Source: an uncultured Arachnia sp. | GTDB lineage: Bacteria > Actinomycetota > Actinomycetes > Propionibacteriales > Propionibacteriaceae | Direction of reading: 5' to 3' | NCBI GenBank assembly: GCA_947493995.1 | Contig: CANLTJ010000002.1 | Span: 310,001 to 374,000 of the forward strand | DNA: 64,000 nt | Shown here: positions 9,021 through 17,258 of the stretch, piece by piece | How the letters are laid out: each line of letters opens with the position of its first letter | How positions within the stretch are numbered: the stretch's first letter is position 1 | Program-made: the position numbers and the translations under genes | The notes under the pieces: generated by a model | Databases searched by the model: none | The model's input: only the letters and a program-made list of their open reading frames with translations | What the model was told of the DNA's origin: nothing

Positions 9021-9071
9021 GGAGTTTTCGACCGCTCGCGGTCATAGTGACCGCGACCACATCATTTCTCC
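9021..9071. repeat. REP-like palindromic element, copy 1
   Basis: Core TCGCGGTCA-TAG-TGACCGCGA (9036-9056) is a perfect 9-bp inverted repeat, framed by GGAG (9021) and CTCC (9068). It lies between converging cydC and the reductase gene. A second copy with almost the same core is at 58740-58803. It could act as a bidirectional terminator, but there is no T-tract. Confidence 0.75.
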
Positions 9072-9096
9072 AGCCCCGGGGACAATGCGTCCCCAG

Positions 9097-10356
9097 TCAC
9101 TCAGCCCGAGCCGCCTCGAAGGTGAAACCGTGAGCGCGCAGTCGCTCGACCAGCACCGATCCCATCGCGGTGGCGGGCGTGAGCACTCCGGCGCGGGCTG
9201 GTAGCCGGCCGCCGTCGAGAGCGAGACTCAGTGCCGTCTCCCCGAGCATGATGGCCGTGCCGTTGTAGCCGGGGTCGTAGTCGGCGCCCACATCGGTTTG
9301 GTAGTGGGCCCCCGTCGAGGTGGTCGTGCGAATCTCGAGACGGAATCGACCCGCGGCCCGCTGCTTGGCGGTCGGACCGTCCCCCGGCTTCGGCAGCACC
9401 TTGTCCAGTAGTGCGCGTGTTGGACCCCATGCCAGAGCCCCCATCACGAGACCCAGTCCAACTGTGGTCACGCCAGCTTTCACCGGCGCTAGGAGACCGG
9501 TGCCGAAGTCGATGACCTCGCGATACTGGAAACCCCTGCCGTAAGACCAGTCCGTCAGGGTATTGGACATCCGCACGATGCGCTTGTTGTACGCGGACAT
9601 GACGAACGGGCCCGTCCAGCGCCCCGTCACGGCGTCCCGCCCGACGGGAATCCAGCGCTTCACTCTCGTGAGCACACCCTCGTTCGAGGGGGGAGGCGTC
9701 GCAGGTTCCTCCGAGCGTCTCGGGCTGAGACCATAGGGATCGCTCACCAGGCGACGCGCCTCTGCGTCGGAGTTCATGGTGATGGCCTGTTGGCGCAGGG
9801 AGTCGATGGTGCCGCCGGAGATGCCGCCACGCAGGGAGCGCACGGCCAGGGTGGTGTCGCGCAGTGTTCCCGCACCATCACGTCCGACCTTCTCAGCCGT
9901 GACGTACACACCGAGGTCTGAGGGAATGGAGTCGAAGCCGCACGCGTGCACGATGCGTGCACCGGTGTCGGCGGCGCGAGCAGCAACTTCGTCAAGAGAC
10001 CACCGGACGAACAGCACCTCACCGGTGAGGTCGGCGTAGTGGGTGCCCTCGTCCGCGCAGGCACTCACCAGTTCCTTGCCGTAGCGCGCGTACGGACCGA
10101 CGGTGGAGGTGATCGCCGTCGCGCGTGCGGCCATGCGTCGCAGGCCCTCCGAATCAGATGCGTCCACCGCTATCAGCTCCCAGCCCTCGGCACGCGGGCC
10201 CAACTCCGTCCGCAGACTCTCCAGTTTGTCCCGGGAGCGGCCTGCCAGCGCGATTCTCACATTGTCCTCGGCCTGCCTGGCCAGATGGGCGGCGGTCAGC
10301 GCACCGACGAAGCCGGTTGCGCCGTAGAGGACGAGATCGAACTCGCGAGTGGCCAT
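9097..10356 (-). CDS. Saccharopine dehydrogenase NADP-binding-domain protein (trans-acting enoyl reductase-like)
   Basis: 419-aa oxidoreductase with an N-terminal Rossmann motif LVLYGATGFVGALTA, the ADLTGEV segment and HACGFDSIPSDLGVY. These match the actinobacterial family related to mycobacterial trans-acting enoyl reductases (Rv2953/Rv2449c type). Members act on lipid intermediates or remain uncharacterised; the substrate here is unknown and no polyketide synthase is nearby. A hydrophobic stretch lies near residue 310 (GLLAPVKAGVTTVGLGLVMGALAWG). Start set at MATREFDL, with AGGAAGG about 9 nt upstream. A longer open frame extends 64 codons upstream but has no family similarity. Confidence 0.85.
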   Translation of the reverse strand: MATREFDLVLYGATGFVGALTAAHLARQAEDNVRIALAGRSRDKLESLRTELGPRAEGWELIAVDASDSEGLRRMAARATAITSTVGPYARYGKELVSACADEGTHYADLTGEVLFVRWSLDEVAARAADTGARIVHACGFDSIPSDLGVYVTAEKVGRDGAGTLRDTTLAVRSLRGGISGGTIDSLRQQAITMNSDAEARRLVSDPYGLSPRRSEEPATPPPSNEGVLTRVKRWIPVGRDAVTGRWTGPFVMSAYNKRIVRMSNTLTDWSYGRGFQYREVIDFGTGLLAPVKAGVTTVGLGLVMGALAWGPTRALLDKVLPKPGDGPTAKQRAAGRFRLEIRTTTSTGAHYQTDVGADYDPGYNGTAIMLGETALSLALDGGRLPARAGVLTPATAMGSVLVERLRAHGFTFEAARAE

Positions 10357-10644
10357 GCGCCATACCTTCCTGACGTAGTCAATGCGACGGAGCGGTTGTG
10401 GATCGGGTGTGCCCCGGGCCTGTCCCACCCTATCGAGTGCTGGGGGCCCCGCCTGCGCCACGTTGTCGACGGTGGCGCCCCACGCTCCCGGACGACCCGA
10501 GAGGTCTCGTTCAGTGGACGCCGAGCCGAATGTTTCCTCGACAGGCACTCAATGCGGCGAGTCCGGTCGTGCAACGTCTGGCCGCATCCGAGTTTCGAGA
10601 CCAACGCATCCACAGCGACCGACCAAAAGGGTGATGTGGGCGGA
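10357..10644. other. Spacer with one isolated repeat-like unit
   Basis: Divergent spacer between the reductase (-) and the glycosyltransferase (+). No gene is supported here. At 10554-10568 the sequence GCGGCGAGTCCGGTC resembles one unit of repeat array B (GCGGCGTGTCCGGTC, 14 of 15 bases the same), so this may be a solitary or decayed repeat unit. Confidence 0.45.
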
Positions 10645-10650
10645 TAGAGT
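10645..10650 (+). promoter_or_regulatory. -10 hexamer TAGAGT of a leaderless gene
   Basis: TAGAGT is followed by 7 nt and the GTG start at 10658. No convincing -35 box. The same TAGAGT-N7-GTG geometry precedes the MFS gene at 48566. Confidence 0.55.
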
Positions 10651-10657
10651 GATATTC

Positions 10658-11947
10658 GTGACCGAGCAGCCCACGGGAAGCGCCTTGATGCGGCGTCTCA
10701 CCGTTGCACAGTTCACGGACAACTACGGCCCCGGCAGCAACGGCCTGATGTTCGCCGTGCAACAACTCGAGGGCAACCTGCTCGACGCCGGTCACTCTGT
10801 CGTCGTGGTGGCCCCCTGCGCCAAGGGACCGAACCCACACTCGGGCAGACGCGGACGCCAGGAGATTCGCCTCCCGTCGGTCCGGGTGCCCAACATGCCC
10901 ACACGTGTGGCCAACGGCCGACATTTCGACAAGGCCATCGACAAGGTGGGCCGCATCCGCCCCGACGTCATCCATGTCCATGGATTCGGGACAGTCGGAG
11001 CGCTGGGCGTCTACGCGGCGCGACGCCTGAACATCCCGCTGCTGCTCACGTGGCACACGGACTTCGACGCCTACGCTGACCACTACTCGGCCATCCTGCC
11101 GCTGCTCACCGGGGTGGTGCAGGCGTTCGCGCACATCAACAAGGGCAAGCTGGTGGACCCACAGGAACTCCGGGATGCAGCCATCCGCTACGAGGACCGG
11201 GGCCGCTCCACCGCCTCCCTGCTCGGGGTGTGCCAGAAGATGCTGGAGTCGGCTCAGCTGGTGACCACGCCGTCGCCGAAGACGGCGCTGCGGTGCACCG
11301 AGATCGCGCCGTCCGCACACGTCAGGGTGATTCCCAATGGCGTCGACGCTTTGCCGCCGGGTCCCCCACCGGTGGTCCGGGAGGCCGGCCCGCTAATACT
11401 CTATGCCGGACGCATCGCTCCCGAGAAGGGGATCCCGCTGCTGTGCGAAGCCTTCGATCTCGTCTCGGCACAACGCCCCGACGCCCGCCTCATGGTGGTG
11501 GGTGACTGGCAGCGTTACCCCCGCATCAGACGGATTCTGTCCCACGGACAGCAACGCGGCAATGTCACCCTCCCCGGGGAACAGAAACGCGAGGCCCTCG
11601 GTGCCTACTACGGCATGGCCGATGTGTTCGCCTTCCCGAGCCAGACCGACACCCAGGCACTGGTGCTGCACGAAGCCGCGCTTGCCGGTCTGCCGATCGT
11701 CTCAGTGGATCCGGGTCTGCAGCTCGTGCTCGAACCGGGCGTCAACGCCGAGCTGACGCGTCCCACGGCCGCGTCCTTGGCTGCCGGCCTGATGCGGATG
11801 ATCAACAAACTCGACGATCCGGCATGGCGGGCCCGGGCCTCCGCAACCTCCCGACGGCTGGCGGGACAGTGGACCATCGAATCCCAGGCCATCGAGATGC
11901 TGAGGCTCTACGAGGAGCTGGCCACCCGCGTCGCCATAGCCGCGTAA
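10658..11947 (+). CDS. Glycosyltransferase family 4 protein
   Basis: GT-B fold glycosyltransferase of about 429 aa, retaining type, probably acting at the cytoplasmic face of the membrane on a lipid or envelope sugar. Seen: N-terminal TVAQFTDNYGPGSNGLMFAV, the acceptor-domain VIHVHGFGTVG and LLTWHTDFDAYADHYS, VTTPSPKT, and the donor domain VIPNGVD, LILYAGRIAPEKGI and an EX7E-like DVFAFPSQTDTQALVLHEAAL. Start chosen at GTG 10658 because of the TAGAGT hexamer 7 nt upstream. The alternative is ATG 10688, which has GGGAAG upstream. Donor and acceptor are unknown and it stands alone. Confidence 0.88.
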   Translation: MTEQPTGSALMRRLTVAQFTDNYGPGSNGLMFAVQQLEGNLLDAGHSVVVVAPCAKGPNPHSGRRGRQEIRLPSVRVPNMPTRVANGRHFDKAIDKVGRIRPDVIHVHGFGTVGALGVYAARRLNIPLLLTWHTDFDAYADHYSAILPLLTGVVQAFAHINKGKLVDPQELRDAAIRYEDRGRSTASLLGVCQKMLESAQLVTTPSPKTALRCTEIAPSAHVRVIPNGVDALPPGPPPVVREAGPLILYAGRIAPEKGIPLLCEAFDLVSAQRPDARLMVVGDWQRYPRIRRILSHGQQRGNVTLPGEQKREALGAYYGMADVFAFPSQTDTQALVLHEAALAGLPIVSVDPGLQLVLEPGVNAELTRPTAASLAAGLMRMINKLDDPAWRARASATSRRLAGQWTIESQAIEMLRLYEELATRVAIAA

Positions 11948-11987
11948 TATCATCCGGCAGCACCACGCCCGGGCCGGATCACACAGC

Positions 11988-11993
11988 TACTGT
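11988..11993 (+). promoter_or_regulatory. -10 hexamer TACTGT of a leaderless gene
   Basis: TACTGT is followed by 6 nt and ATG 12000; no ribosome binding site lies between them. Confidence 0.5.
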
Positions 11994-11999
11994 GGCTTC

Positions 12000-13016
12000 A
12001 TGACCCTACCAATCACCCGCATCCCGGACCCCCACGATGCCCCCGCGCTGCGCTGGGGCATCCTCGCACCCGGCGGCATCGCACGCCTGTTCGCGCGGGC
12101 GGTACACCAGTACACGCGCCAGAGAGTCGTCGCTGTGGGTTCGCGCTCGAGAGACAGGGCAGAAGCGTTCGGGGAAGAGTTCAACATCGGTCATCGCTAC
12201 GACAGCTACGAGGCTCTGGTGGCGGACGATGACATCGACGCCATCTACGTCGCCTCCCCCCACAGCCACCACGCCGAACACGCCCGCCTGGTCATTGAGG
12301 CCGGCAAACACCTCCTCGTGGAGAAAGCCTTCACCCAGACCGTCGACGAGGCACGCGACGTCGTGGCAGCGGCCCGGAGCGCGGGAGTCACCTGCATGGA
12401 GGCGATGTGGACGCGGTTCCTGCCGCACGTCGACGTTGTCCGGCAACTGCTGGCCGACGGCGCCCTAGGGGAGGTCGAGGTGGTGGAAGCCGATCACGGC
12501 CAGTACTTTGACTTCGATTCCGAGTCCCGCCTCTTCAACCCGGCCCTCGCGGGCGGCGCCATGCTGGACCTCGGCGTCTATCCGGTGTCCTTCGCCTCTT
12601 TCGTCCTGGGCGTTCCTGGGCGGGTGCGCGCCGTCGGGACCCGGGCAGAGACCGGCGTGGATCGGCAGGTGAGCATGATCCTCGACGATTTCGAGGCCCA
12701 GCCGGACGCCCACGCCCTGGTCAACACCACCCTCGCAGCCAAGACACCCACGACGGCGACGATTGCCGGTCCACAGGCGCGGATCGAGATTCCCGGCGAG
12801 TTCTACACGCCTCAACAAGTCCGGTTCATCACCCGCGACGGCGCGGAACAGTCCTCACCTGTTCCGCGCATCCAAGGCCATGACGGGTTGGCTTACGAAG
12901 CAGCCCACTTCGGGCAGCTGGTGGCCGACGGTCGCCTGGATTCGCCGCTGATGCCACTCGATGAGTCGATCACAATCATGGAAACCATGAACAGGGCCCT
13001 GACTCAAATCGCCTGA
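12000..13016 (+). CDS. Gfo/Idh/MocA-family oxidoreductase
   Basis: NAD(P)-dependent sugar/cyclitol dehydrogenase family, 338 aa. Seen: nucleotide-binding WGILAPGGIARLFA, IYVASPHSHHAEHA, the EKA sequence (LLVEKAFTQ) that replaces the usual EKP, MEAMWTRFLP, and GGAMLDLGVYPVSFA in the C-terminal domain. The MWTRF and DLGVYP patterns place it with trans-1,2-dihydrobenzene-1,2-diol/xylose dehydrogenase-type members rather than with IolG. It is not part of the inositol cluster 20 kb away. Substrate unknown. Monocistronic, with a strong hairpin 21 bp downstream. Confidence 0.9.
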   Translation: MTLPITRIPDPHDAPALRWGILAPGGIARLFARAVHQYTRQRVVAVGSRSRDRAEAFGEEFNIGHRYDSYEALVADDDIDAIYVASPHSHHAEHARLVIEAGKHLLVEKAFTQTVDEARDVVAAARSAGVTCMEAMWTRFLPHVDVVRQLLADGALGEVEVVEADHGQYFDFDSESRLFNPALAGGAMLDLGVYPVSFASFVLGVPGRVRAVGTRAETGVDRQVSMILDDFEAQPDAHALVNTTLAAKTPTTATIAGPQARIEIPGEFYTPQQVRFITRDGAEQSSPVPRIQGHDGLAYEAAHFGQLVADGRLDSPLMPLDESITIMETMNRALTQIA

Positions 13017-13037
13017 CCTGACCGACACCGGATGCAG

Positions 13038-13074
13038 GTCACCCCCAGCACCCGGGGGGATGGCTGGGGGTGAC
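13038..13074. terminator. Convergent hairpin terminator
   Basis: GTCACCCCCAGC (13038-13049) pairs exactly with GCTGGGGGTGAC (13063-13074) around a 13-nt loop. It lies between the converging oxidoreductase and rpfB. No T-run on either side. Confidence 0.7.
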
Positions 13075-13098
13075 GTCTGAGGGGGCGCGACCTGCAGA

Positions 13099-14334
13099 TC
13101 AGGCGCAGCTCCAGGGCTGTGTACCGCGCTGGGCATAGAGGCGGTTGGCCACGGTGATCTGCTCCTCGCGCGTGGCCTGATGGGGGTAGGCCGCAAAGTC
13201 CTGTCCATTGACCGAGCGCCACGTGGGCAGGTCGAACTGCAGGCCACCGTAGTAACCGTTGCCTGTGTTGATGCTCCAGTTGTTGCCCGACTCGCAGCTC
13301 GCGATCCCGTCCCACATGGCGGCGCGAGCCGTGTTGATGCTGCTCCCGGAGGAGGACGGAGCTTCGGCAGCCTCCGCGCTCGGCGTGGATGCCGAGCCTA
13401 TAGCGGACTGCGAGCCCGACGCGGCCTTCGAGGACGGAGCCTTCACCGGATCGGGTGCCTTCTCGGGTGCAGGTGCCTTCTCCGGGGTGGGCGCCTTCGG
13501 GACCACCTTGGTGCCCACGGTTGTTACCTGGTGCACCGGCTGGCGGGAGATGACGCTCTCGGTGAGCGAGGAGCTGACGAGTTCACCGTTGTGGAGGACG
13601 TCAGAGTAGGTCTCACGACTCATGCCCTCGACGCCCTTCGTGGTCACCTTCCGCGTGCCCTTCTCCATCTCGGCGGAGGTTGTTTCCGTCTTCTTGAACG
13701 GAATGGCGGAGTACTTGGTGCTCGAGGTCACCTCGACGTCGACGAATGCGATGGCGAGCCCATCGGTCAGCGTGGTGTCCGCCGCGGGAGTGACGATGTC
13801 ATCCTCATCAGGAGTGACTCCGGCCTCGGTGAGGGCATCTGCAACCGTTCCGGCCACCGTCAGTTCCGTTGGAGTCCCTGCGACATCAAGTGTCACGTCC
13901 TTGGCCGTGACCAATTCCATCTCCAACCCTTGGCGACTGATCGCCGTGGATCGGGAGGCTGAGAGTTTCGCGTCGGGCTGATCCAGATCCAGGAAAGCCA
14001 ACGCATCGCCGACGTTGCGAGCCGTCGTCCATACTTCGCGCTCCTCACCATCGACGGTCAGCGTGAGCGGACGGCCGTAGGCCACGGTGATCTCCATGCC
14101 ATCGGTGATGCGGGTGTCCGCACCTGGGAGGAGAACGTCGTGCTCATCAAGAGCGATGCCCTCCAGCTCCATCACTTCCCCGACGGTGTCCTCGCGCACG
14201 GCGATGGTGGTGGAGACGCCATCGACCGTGAGTTCAACGTCGTTCTTGTGCAGTGCCGTGGCAATCCCGGCGGTGGCGACGAGCGCGAGGGCTGCGCCTC
14301 CCGCGGCGCTGGGGATCCAGACCTTTTTGCGCAT
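13099..14334 (-). CDS. rpfB: Resuscitation-promoting factor, DUF348-G5-Rpf architecture
   Basis: Secreted or membrane-anchored muralytic enzyme that promotes regrowth by cutting peptidoglycan. Seen over 411 aa: a basic N-terminus and hydrophobic segment (residues 5-28), three DUF348 repeats (about 32-85, 90-140, 147-198), a G5 domain (about 199-277), a linker rich in Pro, Lys and Ala (278-335) and the Rpf lysozyme-like domain (336-411). The catalytic glutamate is Glu348 in ASCESGNNW, followed by GYYGGLQFD and the final WSC. No ksgA/ispE follows, unlike the mycobacterial locus. The ATG is reached only 15 nt after a T-tract, so expression may be controlled by read-through of the leader hairpin. 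Confidence 0.95.
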   Translation of the reverse strand: MRKKVWIPSAAGGAALALVATAGIATALHKNDVELTVDGVSTTIAVREDTVGEVMELEGIALDEHDVLLPGADTRITDGMEITVAYGRPLTLTVDGEEREVWTTARNVGDALAFLDLDQPDAKLSASRSTAISRQGLEMELVTAKDVTLDVAGTPTELTVAGTVADALTEAGVTPDEDDIVTPAADTTLTDGLAIAFVDVEVTSSTKYSAIPFKKTETTSAEMEKGTRKVTTKGVEGMSRETYSDVLHNGELVSSSLTESVISRQPVHQVTTVGTKVVPKAPTPEKAPAPEKAPDPVKAPSSKAASGSQSAIGSASTPSAEAAEAPSSSGSSINTARAAMWDGIASCESGNNWSINTGNGYYGGLQFDLPTWRSVNGQDFAAYPHQATREEQITVANRLYAQRGTQPWSCA

Positions 14335-14349
14335 GAAAGTACCGACTCC

Positions 14350-14398
14350 AAAAAAAGTTATGGGAGCCCGGGCGATTCCCGGACTCCCTTACCATAAC
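14350..14398 (-). terminator. Rho-independent hairpin in the rpfB leader / copA 3' end
   Basis: On the minus strand: GTTAT, a short bulge, GGGAGTCCGGG, loop AATCG, CCCGGGCTCCC, ATAAC, then seven T (14350-14356). One A-C mismatch lies in the inner stem. The T-run ends 15 nt before the rpfB ATG, and the rpfB GGAG box follows it directly. It can terminate copA transcripts and can also act as an attenuator for rpfB. A second small hairpin CTGAGA-GTT-TCTCAG (14427-14441) overlaps the copA stop. Confidence 0.8.
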
Positions 14399-14437
14399 TC
14401 TTTCCTGAGTAAATCCCAAACGTAGCCTGAGAAACTC

Positions 14438-16684
14438 TCAGCGGCTCCGCTTCTCCTCCCGGAACCCCTTCAGCCGCAGGCTGTTCAGCATCACGAAGAC
14501 GCTGGAGAACGCCATCGCCGCGCCCGCAATCATGGGTGTCAGCATCCCGAGCGCCGCTACGGGGATCGCGAGCACGTTGTAGCCGAAAGCCCAGACCAGG
14601 TTGGATTTAATGGTGGAGTCGGTGGCTCGGGACAGCCGTACGGCATCGACGACGGAGAGCAGGTCGTCGCGCATGAGCGTGATGTCACTGGCCGCTATGG
14701 CGGCGTCCGTTCCAGCCCCCATCGCGATCCCGAGATCGGCGCTGGCCAGGGCGGCGGCATCATTGACGCCGTCACCCACCATCGCGACGCGCTGCCCACC
14801 ACTGCGCAACTCCTCGATGGCGTCGGCCTTGCCCTGGGGCAAAATGCCCGCGCGCACCTCGGAGATGCCCACTTCCGTCGCCACCTTCTCGGCCGCCGCC
14901 TGGTTGTCGCCGCTCAGCAGCACCGGGGTGAGTCCCAGATCCTTCAACCGACTGACGGCCTGTTGTGCAGTCGGCTTCAGCTGATCACCCACGACGATGC
15001 GCCCCAGGAACCGTCCCTGGCGCGCCACGAAGACCTCGCTACCGATGACGTCCGCACTGGGCATCGCCTTCACAGCCACATCCATGTCGGCCATGAGCAC
15101 GCGAGAACCGACGCCCACGGCCGCAGGTTCGGATCCGTCAAGCGCCACCTGCGCAGTCACGCCTTTGCCGGGCACCGCGCCATGGCCGGATGCGGTTGCC
15201 GTCCCCGCGAGCCCGTCGGCCTCGGCCCTGGACACGACCGCTCGGGCGATAGGATGCTCGGAGCCTGCCTCGACGGCGGCTGCGACGGCAAGCAGTTCAT
15301 CCTCGTCGCAACCCTCAGCGGGCTCGACGCTCAGCACGGACATCTCCCCCGTCGTCAGAGTGCCCGTCTTGTCGAGAACCACCGTGGTGACGCTCCGGGC
15401 CTTCTCCAGCGACTGGGGACCACGAATGATCGTTCCCAGCTGGGCGCCTCGCCCGGTTCCGACAAGGAGTGCCGACGGCGTGGCCAGGCCGAGCGCGCAG
15501 GGGCACGCGATGATGAGAACGGCGATGGCGGCGGTCAACGCAAAGGTGAGCCCCGACCCGACGAGCCAGTGCACCAGGAAGGTGACGACGGCGATGCCGA
15601 TGACGGCGGGTACGAAATAGGCGGTCACACGGTCGGCGATGCGCTGCGCGTTCGCCTTGCCGCTCTGCGCCTCCTCCACCATGCGGGCGATCTGGGCCAC
15701 CTGCGTGGCTGACCCGACGGCGGTGGCGCGCACCAGCAGCCGCCCCGTCGCATTGACGGACCCGCCGACCAGCGTGCTTCCCGGACCAACCTCCACCGGC
15801 AGCGACTCGCCGGTGATGATGGAGGCGTCCACGGCGGATTGCCCTTCGACAACCTCTCCGTCGGCTGCCACCTTCTCCCCGGGGCGCACGACGATGAGGT
15901 CGTGCAGCGCCAGTTCGCCAGCGGGGATGCGGACCTCGGCACCATCACGCAGGACAACGGCTTCCTTGGCACCCACCTCCATGAGCGCGCGCACGGCCGC
16001 GCCCGCCTCCTTCTTGGATCGGGCTTCGATCCAGCGCCCCAGGAGCAGGAACGCGATGATTGCTGCGGCGGCCTCGAAGTAAACATTCCCCATGGGATCG
16101 GAGCGAGTGAGCGCAAAGCTGAACTCGTGTCGCATGCCGATCGTGCCTGCGTGACCGAAGAACATCGCGACGGCCGACCAGCCGAATGCCGCCAGCGTGC
16201 CCAGTGAGACGAGCGTGTCCATGGTGGTGCTGCCGTGACGCAAGTTTGCCCACGCCGCTGCGTGGAAGGATCGTCCGCACCAGAAAACGATGACGGCCGT
16301 CATGACCATGGCAACCCACTGCCAGCCGGGGAACTGCAGCAGCGGCACCATGGAGACCGTCACCACTGGGATCGCCAGCACGAACGCCAGGACCATGCGC
16401 GGCTTGATGACATCCGCACGATCCATCTTCGGCGTCTCGGGGGCGGTGCGTCGGGCACCGTAGCCGGCCTTCTCCACCACGGCGATGAAGTCCTCCGCCG
16501 TCATGCCCCGCGGCCCCTGCACGGTTGCCTTCTCGGTCGCGTAGTTGACCGTCGCCGTGACGCCCTCCACCTTGTTCAGCTTCTTCTGGATCCGATTGGC
16601 GCACGACGCACAGGTCATCCCTTCGATGTCGAGCGAGACGTCAACCTCTGCCGCCTTGTTCTTGCCCTCAACTGTGGCTGTCAT
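14438..16684 (-). CDS. copA: Copper-translocating P-type ATPase
   Basis: Inner-membrane P1B-type ATPase that expels Cu(I). Seen: N-terminal heavy-metal-binding domain with GMTCASC, then the CPC transport motif (IACPCALGLATPSALLVG), phosphorylation site DKTGTLTTG, the HP motif SEHPIARAV, hinge GDGVNDAAALA and eight expected membrane helices; C-terminus ends KGFREEKRSR. About 748 aa. Start set at MTATVEGKN, with GGAAG upstream; a GTG eleven codons earlier is the alternative. It belongs to csoR-copZ-copA, but a 316-bp gap filled by a repeat array separates it from copZ, so it might also have its own promoter. Confidence 0.96.
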   Translation of the reverse strand: MTATVEGKNKAAEVDVSLDIEGMTCASCANRIQKKLNKVEGVTATVNYATEKATVQGPRGMTAEDFIAVVEKAGYGARRTAPETPKMDRADVIKPRMVLAFVLAIPVVTVSMVPLLQFPGWQWVAMVMTAVIVFWCGRSFHAAAWANLRHGSTTMDTLVSLGTLAAFGWSAVAMFFGHAGTIGMRHEFSFALTRSDPMGNVYFEAAAAIIAFLLLGRWIEARSKKEAGAAVRALMEVGAKEAVVLRDGAEVRIPAGELALHDLIVVRPGEKVAADGEVVEGQSAVDASIITGESLPVEVGPGSTLVGGSVNATGRLLVRATAVGSATQVAQIARMVEEAQSGKANAQRIADRVTAYFVPAVIGIAVVTFLVHWLVGSGLTFALTAAIAVLIIACPCALGLATPSALLVGTGRGAQLGTIIRGPQSLEKARSVTTVVLDKTGTLTTGEMSVLSVEPAEGCDEDELLAVAAAVEAGSEHPIARAVVSRAEADGLAGTATASGHGAVPGKGVTAQVALDGSEPAAVGVGSRVLMADMDVAVKAMPSADVIGSEVFVARQGRFLGRIVVGDQLKPTAQQAVSRLKDLGLTPVLLSGDNQAAAEKVATEVGISEVRAGILPQGKADAIEELRSGGQRVAMVGDGVNDAAALASADLGIAMGAGTDAAIAASDITLMRDDLLSVVDAVRLSRATDSTIKSNLVWAFGYNVLAIPVAALGMLTPMIAGAAMAFSSVFVMLNSLRLKGFREEKRSR

Positions 16685-16758
16685 GCTCCCTGCTTCCCAT
16701 GCATTGCTGTTGACCACGGACGGACCTCAGCCATCCGAAGGCTGAGGCCACGTCTTGC

Positions 16759-16985
16759 CCCGACCGCGAAGCGCCGACACTCCCTTGCACGCTCCCAGAG
16801 CGACGACCCCAAAGCGCTGACATGCCTTCCCCGCTCCCTGAGTGCCGACCGCGAAGTGTCGCCCCTTCTCCCCGCTCCCGGAGCGACGACCCCGAAAAGT
16901 CGCCACCCCTATGCGCGCTTCCTGAGTGCCGACCGCGAAAAGTCGCCACCCTCTCCCCGCTCCCTGAGTGCCGACCGCGAAGCGT
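16759..16985. repeat. Tandem repeat array C inside the copper operon, about 42 bp period
   Basis: The anchor GACC recurs at 16762, 16804, 16847, 16888, 16931 and 16973 (spacings 42, 43, 41, 43, 42). A unit contains GACCGCGAARAGTCGCCACC followed by a CCCCGCTCCCTGAGTG-type tail. The consensus differs from arrays A and B but the period is the same. It fills the gap between copZ and copA; no gene is seen in this gap. Confidence 0.85.
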
Positions 16986-17000
16986 CGGTGTATCGAAGGG

Positions 17001-17210
17001 TCAGGCCTCGACCACCGAGTATTCGCCGGCTTCCGACACTGCTTCGACGATGGAGTCGAAAGGGAGGCGGTCCTCGGACTCGACGATCATGTTGGCGTCC
17101 TCCAGGTTGACGTTGACGCCGGTGACTCCGTCCACCTCGGAGACCTCCTCGGTGATGGCAGCGGCGCAGTGGCCGCAAGTCATTCCGGTGATGCTGTACT
17201 TCGAGATCAT
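17001..17210 (-). CDS. copZ: Copper chaperone CopZ, heavy-metal-associated domain
   Basis: 69-aa single-domain cytoplasmic chaperone that passes Cu(I) to CopA. Seen: MISKYSITGMTCGHCAAAI with the two copper-binding cysteines of CxxC, and a babbabb-type length. GAGGACACAGCA precedes the ATG. It lies 48 bp after csoR in the same direction. Confidence 0.95.
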   Translation of the reverse strand: MISKYSITGMTCGHCAAAITEEVSEVDGVTGVNVNLEDANMIVESEDRLPFDSIVEAVSEAGEYSVVEA

Positions 17211-17258
17211 TGCTGTGTCCTCACACTCGTTGTTGCTCCCCTGCGGTTGAGGGGCTGA

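Noticed and set aside
14335..14437. c-di-AMP (ydaO) riboswitch before rpfB
   Set aside because: Only 103 nt separate copA and rpfB and I do not see the ydaO consensus; only the terminator hairpin is supported.
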